In this document: positions 56,219-64,000 of the stretch, piece by piece
Layout: the number at the start of each line of letters is the position of its first letter
How positions within the stretch are numbered: position 1 is the first letter of the stretch
From: Kitasatospora sp. A2-31
GTDB lineage: Bacteria > Actinomycetota > Actinomycetes > Streptomycetales > Streptomycetaceae
Direction: 5' to 3'
Assembly (NCBI RefSeq): GCF_022288725.1
Contig: NZ_JAKNTA010000004.1
Span: 145,687-209,686, forward strand
DNA: 64,000 bases
Translations under genes and position numbers: made by a program
Notes under the pieces: model-generated
What the model saw: only the letters and a program-made list of their open reading frames with translations
Databases searched by the model: none
What the model was told of the DNA's origin: nothing

Positions 56219-56295
56219 GTGGCATTCAGGGCCGATGAGAGTCGGGGTTAGGGTCGGCGAAGCGGTGACTTGTGGAGTTCCTGCGCAAGGAATTC

Positions 56296-56373
56296 ATGGC
56301 GAAGGACGTCTGCTCGGTCGGTACCGACCCGCACGGCGGCCTTCCACCGACGTCCGGTTTCCTCTCCTGCTGA
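56296..56373 (+). CDS. Possible 25-residue leader peptide upstream of the ketosynthase operon
   Basis: A short frame starts at ATG 56296 with AAGGA just upstream and ends in TGA at 56371. The product begins MAKDVCSVGTDPHGG and ends TSGFLSC. It lies between operator copy 5 and the ketosynthase gene, in a probable leader. There is no run of one amino acid as in classic attenuators, and no known family. It could be chance. Confidence 0.25.
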   Translation: MAKDVCSVGTDPHGGLPPTSGFLSC

Positions 56374-56445
56374 GGTGACGGGAATTCCCCTTCGGGACCG
56401 CGCCGGTGGCCGGGCCCGCAATTTCCATTGAGTCGGAGGAGCGAC

Positions 56446-57720
56446 GTGTCCTCAGTACCCCCCGGTTCCGAGCCGGGAAAGTGCCGTGTGGTGCTCACCG
56501 GATTCGGTGTCGTGTCCAGTATCGGAATCGGTGCGGCGGAGTTCACCGAGAGCCTGCGGGCGGGTCGCAGCGGAGTGAGCCCGATTTCGGTGTTCGATGT
56601 GGAGGGCTTCGCCCACGGCAACGGCTGTGAGGTGACCGAATTCTCCCCCGAGCAGTGGATCACCCGTACCCCCGTATCGGCCCTGGGCCGGGCCAGCCGG
56701 TTCGCGGTCGGCGCGGCGCGGATGGCCCTGGAGGATGCCGGGCTGGACTCCGACTGGCTGTCCGCCCGGCGCGGACTGATCTCGGTGGGCACCACCGACG
56801 GCGAGTCCTACGAGCTGGACCAGCTGGTGGCCACCGAGATCGCCTACGGTCCCGAGGGGATGGATCCAGAGGTGGTCCGCAGGACCTCGGCGATCCGGCT
56901 GTCCACGGCCATCGCCCAGGAGCTGGAGCTCACCGATGTCGAGGCGATGACCATCGCGACGGCCTGCTCCGCCGGCAACTACGCGATCGGCTACGGGTTC
57001 GACGCGGTGCGCAACGGCGAGGTCCAGTACGCCCTGTGCGGTGGCGCCGACGCGATGTGCCGCAAGACCTTCACCGGCTTCTACCGGCTGGGCACCATCG
57101 CCCCCGAGTGCTGCCAGCCCTTCGACATCAACCGCAAGGGCATCCTCACCGGCGAGGGCGCCGGCGTCCTGGTGCTGGAGAGCCTGGAGTCCGCCCTGGC
57201 CCGCGGCGCCCGGATCTACGCCGAGGTGCTCGGCTACGGCCTCAACTGCGACGCCTACCACCAGGTGGCACCCAACGGCGACAGCGTCGCCGAATGCATG
57301 GAGATCGCGCTGCGCAACGCGGGCGTCAAGCCGGACGAGGTCGACCTGATCTCCGCTCACGGCACCGGTACCAAGGCGAACGACATCACCGAGGCCGGCG
57401 CGATCCGCAAGGTCTTCGGCGACACCACGCCGCGCACCATCTCGCTCAAGTCGATGCTCGGCCACACCATGGGCGCTGCCAGCGCCCTGGGGGCTATCGC
57501 CTGTGGCCTCGCCATCACCCACGGCTTCATCCCGCCGACCATCAACCACACCGAGACCGACCCGGAGTGCGACATCGACTGCGTGCCCAACCAGGCGGTC
57601 GACGCGGACCTGCGGGTCGTTCAGAACAACGGCCTGGCCTTCGGTGGGAACAACGCGATCGTCGTGCTCGGCAAGTACGAGCCCGAGCTCCGCGACGACC
57701 GGGTGGGCAGCGCGGCATGA
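56446..57720 (+). CDS. Beta-ketoacyl synthase (type II PKS, KS-alpha, catalytically complete)
   Basis: A 424-residue ketosynthase. The catalytic set is intact: Cys174 in TACSAGN, His305 in AHGTGTKAND, Lys335 and His340 in KSMLGHTMGAASA, and the C-terminal NNGLAFGGNN. It should elongate the acyl chain on the ACP by decarboxylative condensation. The sequence fits the KS of highly reducing type II systems better than aromatic ones, in keeping with the ketoreductase and hotdog dehydratases in the cluster and the absence of aromatase/cyclase genes. The GTG at 56446 has GGAGGAG upstream; a TTG at 56428 in the same frame is less likely. Its stop overlaps the start of the next gene by ATGA, the first of several such couplings in this operon. 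Confidence 0.94.
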   Translation: MSSVPPGSEPGKCRVVLTGFGVVSSIGIGAAEFTESLRAGRSGVSPISVFDVEGFAHGNGCEVTEFSPEQWITRTPVSALGRASRFAVGAARMALEDAGLDSDWLSARRGLISVGTTDGESYELDQLVATEIAYGPEGMDPEVVRRTSAIRLSTAIAQELELTDVEAMTIATACSAGNYAIGYGFDAVRNGEVQYALCGGADAMCRKTFTGFYRLGTIAPECCQPFDINRKGILTGEGAGVLVLESLESALARGARIYAEVLGYGLNCDAYHQVAPNGDSVAECMEIALRNAGVKPDEVDLISAHGTGTKANDITEAGAIRKVFGDTTPRTISLKSMLGHTMGAASALGAIACGLAITHGFIPPTINHTETDPECDIDCVPNQAVDADLRVVQNNGLAFGGNNAIVVLGKYEPELRDDRVGSAA

Positions 57721-58844
57721 GCTACCCGATCACCGGCGTCGGCGCGGTGGCGAGCATCGGCGGCGACCCACAGGAGATCTTCGACGCGCTGTGCGCCGGC
57801 CGCAGCGGCGTCGGACCGCTCGGCGGCTTCGACCGATCCCGCTACAAGGCGCAGCAGCTGTTCGAGATCGACGACCGTCCGGCGGGCGGCGACGAACCCC
57901 ACCGCGCCACCCGACTGCTGGTCCAGGCCGTCCGGCAGGCCCTGCGGGACGCCGGCCTGTCAGAGGACCTCGGCGACACGCCGGTCCTGGTCGGCACCGG
58001 GCTGCGCGAACTGCGCTCGCTGGAACTGTGGTGGCGCGACGGCGTTCCGTTCAGCGCCGACGAGCTCGACTTCGGTCCCGCGCTGCGCCGCGAGTTCGGT
58101 GCGACGGACACCCACACCTTCGCCAACGCCTGCTCGGCCTCGCTGTACGCGCTCGCGCTCGGGTGGGACCTGCTGGCCCAGGGGGAGACCGACACCGTCG
58201 TCGTGGCCGGCTGCGACGTGGTCACCGAGTCCATGTTCGGCCAGGCCGACCGGATCCAACTGACCCCGCCGACCGCGGTGCGCCCGTTCGACGCCGACCG
58301 CCAGGGCACCATCCTGGGAGAGGGGGCCGCCGCCGTGGTGCTGCGCAGCCGTCCCGACCAGGACCGGCCGGTCCGCGGCCTGCTGCACTCCGTGGCGGTC
58401 AACTGCGACGCCCACCACACCACGGCCCCCGATCCGATCGGGGTGGGCGCCTCGCTCCGTCAGGCCCACGCGGCGGCCGGCATCGACCCGCGGGACATCG
58501 ACCTGGTGCTGCTGCACGCCACCGGCACCCTGCTCAACGACCGTACCGAGGCGGACGTGCTCGGCGAGGTGTTCGCAGGCTCCGCCCCGGCCATGACCGG
58601 GATCAAGGGGCTGACCGGCCACACCTCCGGCTCGGCCGCCCTGCTGAGCCTGGTCGTCGCCCTGTCGGCGATCGAGCGCGGTCGGATCCCCCACATGGCG
58701 GGCCTGGAAGACCCGCTGCCGGAGGGGGCCGGCCTACGGCTGGTGGCGGGCGCGCCGTTGACCGCGCCGGTCGGCCTCGCCCAGGTGAACGGCTTCGGCT
58801 TCGGCGGCGTCAACGCCGTCGCGATCGTGGGAGGTGCCGCATGA
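57717..58844 (+). CDS. Second ketosynthase-fold protein with intact catalytic residues
   Basis: A 375-residue KS-fold protein in the place where a chain-length factor is expected. Unlike usual chain-length factors it keeps a complete-looking catalytic set: Cys139 in NACSASLYA, His267 in LHATGTLLND and His302 in KGLTGHTSG, plus NGFGFGGVNA at the C-terminus. It may therefore be a second active ketosynthase, for instance for initiation or late extension, or a partner subunit that has not lost its residues. ATGA overlaps couple it to both neighbours, which suggests fixed stoichiometry with the KS upstream and the short KS-like protein downstream. Confidence 0.88.
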   Translation: MSYPITGVGAVASIGGDPQEIFDALCAGRSGVGPLGGFDRSRYKAQQLFEIDDRPAGGDEPHRATRLLVQAVRQALRDAGLSEDLGDTPVLVGTGLRELRSLELWWRDGVPFSADELDFGPALRREFGATDTHTFANACSASLYALALGWDLLAQGETDTVVVAGCDVVTESMFGQADRIQLTPPTAVRPFDADRQGTILGEGAAAVVLRSRPDQDRPVRGLLHSVAVNCDAHHTTAPDPIGVGASLRQAHAAAGIDPRDIDLVLLHATGTLLNDRTEADVLGEVFAGSAPAMTGIKGLTGHTSGSAALLSLVVALSAIERGRIPHMAGLEDPLPEGAGLRLVAGAPLTAPVGLAQVNGFGFGGVNAVAIVGGAA

Positions 58845-59752
58845 CCGTGGCCGTCACCGGGCTGAGTGTGCTCCTGCCCGGCCTCACCGACCCCCGTGCG
58901 CTGCTGGAGGAGCCCACACCCGACGCCGACCCGGTCGATCCGGCCGCCCTGATCGGCCGCAAGGGGTTGCGCTACAAGGACCGCGCCACCCAGCTCGGCC
59001 TGTGCCTGGCCCAAGCCGCGCTGACCGACGCCGGCCTGCTCGACGGGACGGGCCCGGCCGCCGCCGGCGACCGGATAGGGGTCGTGGTCAGCACCAATCT
59101 GGGCAACGCGGACACGGTCTGCCGCGCCGTCGAGACCATCGCCAAGGAGAGCACCAGCGGGCTCAGCCCGATGGACACCCCGAACGCCTCCAGCAACATC
59201 GTGGCCTCCGAGATCGCGATCAGGTACGGGCTGCGTGGACCCAACCTGACCCTCTGCAACGGTGTCACCTCCGGCCTGGACGCGGTGCGCTGGGCCACCC
59301 TGCTGCTGCGCTCCGGCCGGGCCGACCACATGCTGGTCATCGGCGTGGAGCCGGACAACCCGGTCACCCGGGCGCTGGTCGACGGCCGCGTGGTCGACGG
59401 GGGCGCCGGTGTGGTCCTCGGTCGTGCCGCGGCCGGCGCCCCGGTGCGGGCGCTGCTCGGCCCCCTGGTCCGGGCCGCCGACCTGCGCAGCTGCGCGAGC
59501 CGGCTGACCGAGGCCGTGCCCGGGGCCGCCGCCGTGATCGCCGCCGACCCGCTGCCCGGGACGGACGCCGTCGCGCGGATCGACCTCGGCGGCTGGGGCG
59601 CGGGCTCGGGCGCGCTCGGCGTGCTCCAGGTGGCGGCAGCCGTCGGATGGGCCGACTCCGGCCGCCGTGAGCCGGTCCTCGCGCTGCTCGGCGGCCCCTC
59701 GGCCCCGGCCGCCACCGGCCTGGCGCTCCGCGTACCCGAGGAACGCCGATGA
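58841..59752 (+). CDS. Short ketosynthase-like protein lacking catalytic residues (chain-length-factor-like)
   Basis: A 303-residue thiolase-fold protein, about 100 residues shorter than a normal KS. The fold is recognisable (ASSNIVASEIAIRYGLRGPN, then LCNGVTSGLDAVRWA), but the active-site cysteine position reads valine and neither catalytic histidine motif is found. The C-terminal part is reduced (GWGAGSGALGVLQVAAA). It can only act as a non-catalytic partner, for example a chain-length or dimerisation subunit of one of the active ketosynthases. The ATG at 58841 overlaps the preceding stop and its own stop overlaps the next ATG, so it is a genuine coupled gene and not debris. Confidence 0.82.
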   Translation: MTVAVTGLSVLLPGLTDPRALLEEPTPDADPVDPAALIGRKGLRYKDRATQLGLCLAQAALTDAGLLDGTGPAAAGDRIGVVVSTNLGNADTVCRAVETIAKESTSGLSPMDTPNASSNIVASEIAIRYGLRGPNLTLCNGVTSGLDAVRWATLLLRSGRADHMLVIGVEPDNPVTRALVDGRVVDGGAGVVLGRAAAGAPVRALLGPLVRAADLRSCASRLTEAVPGAAAVIAADPLPGTDAVARIDLGGWGAGSGALGVLQVAAAVGWADSGRREPVLALLGGPSAPAATGLALRVPEERR

Positions 59753-60516
59753 GCCGGCTGCTGCTGCTGCACGGGCTCGGCAACAACGCGGGACTGTGGT
59801 CGGCCGCAACCTCCCACTGGCGCCCGGGGCTTGGCATCCACGCCCCGGACCTGCCATGGAGCGGCGACGGAATCGCCGGTTGGCGGCACGAGACCGACTC
59901 GGCCCGTCACATCGAGCAGGCCCTCGCCGCGGTCGACGGCGGGCCCGACGTGGTCGTCGCGCACTCCTTCGCCACCCTCCCACTGCTCGAACTGCTCTGC
60001 CGCCGGGAGGCGGCCGGCGACCCGGTACGGCTGGCCGGCGTCGTGCTGGTGAACCCCTTCTACCGGCAGCGAGCGGCGGACTTCCACTGGGACGAGATCG
60101 TGCCCATGGTCGGCAACTTCCCGCAGACGGTCAGCGAGGGTATCCGCCTGCAGAGCGGGGCGCGGCCGATCGAGCCGGCTCTGCAGGCCGACATCATCCG
60201 CAAGCTCTGCGTGTGGATCGGCCCCTACGGTTGGCTGCGCTTCTACGAGGCGTACCTGCGCACCCCCACCCTGCCGGTGCACCTGATCAGCACCCCGTGC
60301 CTGGTGGTCGGCACCGAGCTGGACACCAGCGCGCCCGCCTCCGACGCCCACCAGCTCACGGCGCGGCTGCCGCGGGCCGAGAGCGTCCTGCTGCCCGGCG
60401 TCGGGCACTTCCCGATGCTGGAACAGCCTCGCCAGTTCACCGACCTGGTTCACGCGTTCCTCGATCGCAGCCTGATCCGGTCCGGCCTCGCTGGCGACAC
60501 CCCTGCCCCCGTCTGA
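59749..60516 (+). CDS. Alpha/beta hydrolase with atypical nucleophile motif AHSFA
   Basis: A 255-residue alpha/beta hydrolase. HGLGNN forms the oxyanion loop near residue 10, the nucleophile serine sits in VVAHSFATL, where the usual pattern is GxSxG, and the histidine is in LPGVGHFPMLEQP. The two small glycines of the elbow are alanines, seen in RBBP9-like and some acyltransferase-like hydrolases. It is translationally coupled (ATGA) to the KS-like gene upstream, tying it to acyl-chain building. It could release or transfer the acyl chain, edit the ACP, or shuttle threonine from the stand-alone activating protein. None of these roles can be proved from sequence. Confidence 0.78.
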   Translation: MSRLLLLHGLGNNAGLWSAATSHWRPGLGIHAPDLPWSGDGIAGWRHETDSARHIEQALAAVDGGPDVVVAHSFATLPLLELLCRREAAGDPVRLAGVVLVNPFYRQRAADFHWDEIVPMVGNFPQTVSEGIRLQSGARPIEPALQADIIRKLCVWIGPYGWLRFYEAYLRTPTLPVHLISTPCLVVGTELDTSAPASDAHQLTARLPRAESVLLPGVGHFPMLEQPRQFTDLVHAFLDRSLIRSGLAGDTPAPV

Positions 60517-60568
60517 CCGGCCCGTAACAACCACACCGAATCGAACTCTCACCACGAAGGAGACGGCG

Positions 60569-61576
60569 ATGGCCGACGTCCGGGATCTCGCCGCGGACAA
60601 GTTGAGCGCCCCCAGTACCGCACGGATCCGCCCAGGCTTCGAAGGCAACAACATCAGCCACGCTCTTGGCTTCAAGCACATCAACTACGTCTCCGAAGCC
60701 GCCGTGCTGCACCACTTCCGTGAGGCGGGCCTGCCGGTCGGGAGGCTGTACAAGGAGTTCGGACTCGGCTTCGAGATCGTCGAACTGAAGTCCCGCCTGG
60801 TCGAACTGCTGGACCTGGACGACGAGGTGACCGCCGAGGTGGTGCCTGTCACCAAGCCCGGCGCGACCGAACTCAGCTTCAAGGTCAGCCAGTTCGTCGA
60901 GCGCGACGGAAGGTCCGTGAAGTCCGCGACCTCCACCGTCAAGGTCGTGCTGCGCATCGACGAGCACGTCCCGGCCTCCGGCCCCTACCCGGAGGAGGTC
61001 GGCCCGTTCGCGGTGCGGCGTCTGGGCACCGGGGCTCGTCTGGAGCTCGGTGTCACCCCGCGCCCGTACGGCAGCCTCAACGAAGGCCGCGGCACCGTCG
61101 GCGCCGACCCGGTCCTGGCTCGGCTGATCGGTGAGGACAACGCCTTCGGCTGGCGCTGGCGGGTGCCCTACTTCTACTGCCACTTCAACGAGCGCCTGCA
61201 GATGTCCGGCTTCCTGCGGGTGATGGAGGAGGCCGAGGACCTGTTCCTGGCCGAGCGCGGCCTGCCGATCAAGCACGTGCTGGACACCCGGCGGTGGATC
61301 CCGGTGGTCACCCAGTCCGAGATCCGGCTGCTGGACGAAACCCTGATGGAGGAGGAGCTCCATACCGTCTACACCATCGAGGACGTCTTCAAGGAGCTGC
61401 TCTACACCGCGCGGATGGACACCTACGTGATCCGCGGCGGGGAACTGGTCCACACCGCCACCGGCCGCATCACCCACGGCTACCTGCACGAGTACGAGCC
61501 CAACTCCTGGCGGATGGCGACCCTGGACGAGGCGACCGTCGCCGCCCTCTCCACCCCGAAGAAGGTGCACGCGTGA
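60569..61576 (+). CDS. Double-hotdog protein, probable dehydratase or thioesterase of the polyketide pathway
   Basis: A 335-residue protein that appears to contain two hotdog folds, at about residues 20-130 (around ISHALGFKHINYVSEAAVL) and 195-315 (around NERLQMSGFLRVMEEAED and ELLYTARMDTYVIRGGELV). The second half resembles 4HBT-type acyl thioesterases. In this setting it may dehydrate beta-hydroxyacyl-ACP, together with the two shorter hotdog genes downstream, or release the chain. GAAGGAG precedes the ATG at 60569, 52 bases after the hydrolase. Its stop overlaps the next gene's GTG (GTGA). The precise reaction is not assigned. Confidence 0.7.
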   Translation: MADVRDLAADKLSAPSTARIRPGFEGNNISHALGFKHINYVSEAAVLHHFREAGLPVGRLYKEFGLGFEIVELKSRLVELLDLDDEVTAEVVPVTKPGATELSFKVSQFVERDGRSVKSATSTVKVVLRIDEHVPASGPYPEEVGPFAVRRLGTGARLELGVTPRPYGSLNEGRGTVGADPVLARLIGEDNAFGWRWRVPYFYCHFNERLQMSGFLRVMEEAEDLFLAERGLPIKHVLDTRRWIPVVTQSEIRLLDETLMEEELHTVYTIEDVFKELLYTARMDTYVIRGGELVHTATGRITHGYLHEYEPNSWRMATLDEATVAALSTPKKVHA

Positions 61577-62685
61577 GCGCCTCCACCGCGATCCGGCCGG
61601 TGATCACGGGCTGGTCGGCGATATCCCCGTACGGCCTGGACGCCGAGGCACTCGCCGAGGGCCTGCGTTCGGGCCGCTCTACCGCGACCACCGTGGACAC
61701 CACCCGCTGGCAGGTGCCCGAGGGCAACGCCCACCTGGTGCCGGGCTTCGAGGTCCGCGAGGTGCTCGGCAAGAAGGGCACCCGCTCGATGGACCGGGTC
61801 ACCGGCCTGGCGATCTCGGCTGTCCGTGGGCTCCTGGTCCAGCCGGAAGCCGACCCGCAGCGCGAGACCGGTGACCGGGCCGCGCTGGTGCTGGGCACCA
61901 CCACCGGCAGCGTCGCCAGCATGATGGACTTCACCCGCAGCTCCTTGGAGGGCACCCGCCCGTTTGAGGTCGACCCGGCGCTGATGCCGAACGCGGTCAT
62001 GAACTGCGCGGCCGGCCAGAGCGCGATCTGGCACGGGCTGCGCGGCCCCAACACCACCGTGGCGGGTGGCCGGACCGCGAGCCTCGCCGCGCTGAACTAC
62101 GCGACCCGGCTGCTGGCCTCCGGCCGCGCCGACTCCGTGCTGTGCGGTGCGGTGGAGGAGTTCTCGGCGGCCCGCTACTGGATCGAGCATCACAGCCGTG
62201 GCACCGGGGCCCCCGCGACCGACATCGGCGAGGGCTCGGCGATGCTGCTGATCCAGCCCTCGGACGCGGTGAGCCCCGGGCGTCGCGCGCTTGCCGAGGT
62301 GCTCGCCGTACGCTCCCGCGTCGCCGCCCGCGTGGACGATCACGACCTGATGGCCAGCTGCGTCAACTCCGCGCTGGAGGCCGCCGGCGTGGCGCCGCAC
62401 GAAGTGTGGGCCGCCGTGCCCAGCGACGCCCCCGGCGCGGCCGGCCTGACCGAGGTCGCGGCGCTGCGCGCGGTGCTCGGGGCCCAGGCCGACGAGGCCC
62501 TCACCCGGGTACCCGCGGTCGGTGTCCTGGGCGACGTCTCTGCCGCCACTGGGGTGTTCCAGATCGCCATCCTGCTGTCCTCGGCCGCGGAGCAGCCGGC
62601 TGCCGCCGGTCGGCCCGTCGTCCTCACGTCGGTGGACCGCGACGGCGCCCTGGCCTGCGCGGTGCTGCGCCTGGGGGCGGAATGA
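61573..62685 (+). CDS. Chain-length factor / inactive ketosynthase homologue
   Basis: A 370-residue KS-fold protein without catalytic residues. The nucleophile position falls in TTVAGGRTASLAAL, where arginine replaces cysteine, and the HGTGT and GH motifs are absent (AAVPSDAPGAAGLTE; GVLGDVSAATGVF). It is a good candidate for the chain-length-factor partner of one of the two active ketosynthases. The GTG at 61573 overlaps the stop of the hotdog gene. The frame stays open upstream to 61294, but that part only shadows the previous gene. Its stop overlaps the next ATG. Confidence 0.85.
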   Translation: MSASTAIRPVITGWSAISPYGLDAEALAEGLRSGRSTATTVDTTRWQVPEGNAHLVPGFEVREVLGKKGTRSMDRVTGLAISAVRGLLVQPEADPQRETGDRAALVLGTTTGSVASMMDFTRSSLEGTRPFEVDPALMPNAVMNCAAGQSAIWHGLRGPNTTVAGGRTASLAALNYATRLLASGRADSVLCGAVEEFSAARYWIEHHSRGTGAPATDIGEGSAMLLIQPSDAVSPGRRALAEVLAVRSRVAARVDDHDLMASCVNSALEAAGVAPHEVWAAVPSDAPGAAGLTEVAALRAVLGAQADEALTRVPAVGVLGDVSAATGVFQIAILLSSAAEQPAAAGRPVVLTSVDRDGALACAVLRLGAE

Positions 62686-63089
62686 CCACCGCCGTCACCG
62701 CCGTGCACCCGCCGATCAGCCCGGTGGCCGGGCCGATCGAGGTCGTGTCCCCGCCGACCGACGGGCGGGCCAGTGTGCGAATCGTGATCACCCCCGAGGA
62801 GCCGGTCTTCGCCGGCCACTACCCGGACTTCCCGATCTTCCCCGGCGTCTGCGTCCTCGAATGCGCCCACCAGGGAGCCCGCGTCACCGCCCCTGAGCCG
62901 GTCGAACTGATCGCGGTGGACTCCGCCCGTTTCAGCGGCGCCGTCTACCCCGGCGACACCCTCGTCATCGACCTCACCTGGCGCCGGACCGAGGACGGCT
63001 GGCAGTGCCGGGCGGCCGCCGCCACCGGGAACGGGCCGGCGGCCTCCATCCGCCTGCGCTTCGCCACCACCGATGGAGGGGCACGATGA
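62682..63089 (+). CDS. FabZ-like hotdog dehydratase, short form
   Basis: A 135-residue single hotdog protein. The segment EEPVFAGHYPDFPIFPGVCVLE matches the FabA/FabZ active-site helix region with the catalytic histidine (GHYP) and the PG turn. It probably dehydrates beta-hydroxyacyl-ACP intermediates, perhaps as a heterodimer with the protein encoded next: this one supplies GHYPxxPIFPG, the other supplies PHRYPMLLVDRV and IESWGQAAG. ATGA overlaps couple it on both sides. Confidence 0.83.
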   Translation: MTTAVTAVHPPISPVAGPIEVVSPPTDGRASVRIVITPEEPVFAGHYPDFPIFPGVCVLECAHQGARVTAPEPVELIAVDSARFSGAVYPGDTLVIDLTWRRTEDGWQCRAAAATGNGPAASIRLRFATTDGGAR

Positions 63090-63586
63090 CCGCTGTCGAG
63101 TCGACGCCGACCGGCGACCCGGCCCCGGCGGTCGTCGACCTGCTGCCGCACCGCTATCCGATGCTCCTGGTGGACCGCGTAGTGGAACTGGTGCCGGGGG
63201 AGCGGATAACGGCGACCAAGGCCGTCACCCACAACGAGCCCTGGTACGCCGGGCTGGTCCCAGGCCAGGACCCGGTCTACCCGCTGCCGTTGCTGATCGA
63301 GTCCTGGGGACAAGCGGCCGGTGTGCTCGCTTCCGCCACCGCACCCGACGCCCGCGGCCAGGTCATGCTGTTCGGCAGCGTCACCGCCGCCCGCTTCCAC
63401 CGCCCCGTGCGTCCCGGTGACCTGGTCGAACACCTGGTCAGGGTCGACCGCATGCTCGACGACTCGGTGGTCTTCGAGGGTGAGAGCCGCTGCGCCGGGG
63501 AGCCGGTGATGTCGGTCGAGCGCATGGTGATGGCCTTCCGGCCGGCGGCACTGCTGCGCCCCGCAATCGCCGCCCCGTCGGCCTGA
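63086..63586 (+). CDS. FabZ-like hotdog dehydratase
   Basis: A 166-residue FabZ-type protein. LLPHRYPMLLVDRVVELVPG near residue 20 is the family's N-terminal signature, and PLPLLIESWGQAAGVLA holds the conserved glutamate of the central helix. The usual histidine stretch GHFPxxPIMPG is replaced by WYAGLVPGQDPVYPLP, so the histidine may come from the partner protein encoded just upstream. Together they would install the double bonds of the polyene. The ATG overlaps the preceding stop. The P450 follows after 14 bases with AGGAG in the gap. Confidence 0.85.
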   Translation: MTAVESTPTGDPAPAVVDLLPHRYPMLLVDRVVELVPGERITATKAVTHNEPWYAGLVPGQDPVYPLPLLIESWGQAAGVLASATAPDARGQVMLFGSVTAARFHRPVRPGDLVEHLVRVDRMLDDSVVFEGESRCAGEPVMSVERMVMAFRPAALLRPAIAAPSA

Positions 63587-63600
63587 CCGAGGAGAGACAC

Positions 63601-64000
63601 ATGACTGCGACACCCAAGCCTTCCAAGTACTGGATGTTCACCAACGAGTTCACCCAGAACCCCTTTCCGATCCTGGAGTACATCCGCTCGCAGGGACCGG
63701 TCTGCGAGGTGCCGCTGCCCGGCGCCGGCCGGGCCTGGGTGGTGACCCGTTACGAGGAGGCCAAGGAAGCGCTCGCCGACCCCCGGCTGAGCCGCGACAT
63801 CCACTACCACTACAAGCTGATCGCCGAGCGGACCGGACAGCGGGTGGTGCCCCCGCCGGAGAACTCCAACCACCTGGCCAACCTCGAGCCGCCGCGGCAC
63901 ACCCCGCTGCGCCGTGCGATCAGCTTCGCCTTCACCCCCCGCCGGGCGGAGGCCATGCGCCCCAAGGTCGTGGCGATGGCCGACGAGCTGCTGGACAAGC
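63601..64000 (+). CDS. Cytochrome P450 (partial, cut by right edge)
   Basis: The first 133 residues of a bacterial P450 of CYP105/107 appearance. NPFPILEYIRSQGPVCEV is the N-terminal pattern, followed by WVVTRYEEAKEALADPRLSRD and LEPPRHTPLRRAISFAFTPRR, the C-helix region. The I-helix and heme motif lie beyond the window. It follows the dehydratase operon with GAGGAG in the 14-base gap, so it is likely co-transcribed and may oxidise the acyl chain, for instance by epoxidation or hydroxylation. That target is inferred only from position. Confidence 0.85.
   Translation, partial: MTATPKPSKYWMFTNEFTQNPFPILEYIRSQGPVCEVPLPGAGRAWVVTRYEEAKEALADPRLSRDIHYHYKLIAERTGQRVVPPPENSNHLANLEPPRHTPLRRAISFAFTPRRAEAMRPKVVAMADELLDK

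Larger units (their letters stand above)
55970..56445. other. Divergent 476-base control region between the thioesterase and ketosynthase operons
   Basis: This gap holds two oppositely oriented copies of the cluster operator (56161-56174 and 56204-56218) and a 25-codon open frame with its own ribosome site (56296-56373). No larger gene is supported on either strand. It drives two operons in opposite directions, to about 40361 on the minus strand and past 64000 on the plus strand. Confidence 0.7.

Overview
The window is very GC-rich actinomycete DNA (Streptomyces or Kitasatospora type): strong third-position G/C bias, GTG starts, ATGA/GTGA stop-start overlaps and long spurious antisense frames. 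Almost all of it is one biosynthetic gene cluster joining a highly reducing type II polyketide system to a four-protein nonribosomal peptide synthetase (NRPS). It shows no mobile element, tRNA, rRNA or CRISPR array. It also lacks a pathway regulator and an MbtH protein, so the cluster very likely continues past at least one edge.

Layout. 1-2723 (minus): a methyltransferase cut by the left edge and a PobA-type flavin hydroxylase, possibly outside the cluster. 3435-7983 (plus): ACP, ketoreductase, DsbA-fold isomerase, phytoene-desaturase-like flavoenzyme and [2Fe-2S] reductase. 8128-9579 (minus): a 35-residue membrane peptide and an NRPS-type P450. 9894-37271 (plus): two giant NRPSs, the second ending in a thioesterase. 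37459-39314: ABC exporter. 39450-40280: epoxide-hydrolase-like enzyme. 40361-55969 (minus): type II thioesterase, SDR, stand-alone threonine-activating protein, NRPS, guanidine-modifying hydrolase and membrane protein. 56446-64000 (plus): four ketosynthase-fold proteins, an alpha/beta hydrolase, three hotdog-fold proteins and a P450 cut by the right edge.

How they may work together. The ketosynthases, ACP, ketoreductase and dehydratases would build a polyunsaturated acyl chain. The isomerase, flavoenzyme and reductase are the set expected to turn a polyene into a benzene ring, as proposed for cinnamoyl-lipid peptides of the skyllamycin and WS9326A type. The chain would be loaded by the starter condensation domain of the minus-strand NRPS onto a threonine supplied in trans. 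Condensation-domain subtypes then fix one order: minus-strand NRPS, first plus-strand NRPS, second plus-strand NRPS. This predicts acyl-Thr-Tyr-D-Val-X-Ser-D-alloThr-D-Ser-D-X-X-X, released by the thioesterase, probably as a macrolactone.

Two signals lie outside the genes. A near-palindromic motif, TGGCARCTTGYTGCA, occurs in all four main promoter regions of the cluster and marks a probable regulon of one unseen regulator. In the first plus-strand NRPS, a 1.6 kb tract covering the serine adenylation core occurs twice with two differences seen by eye and foreign-looking codon use, a sign of recent domain exchange or gene conversion.
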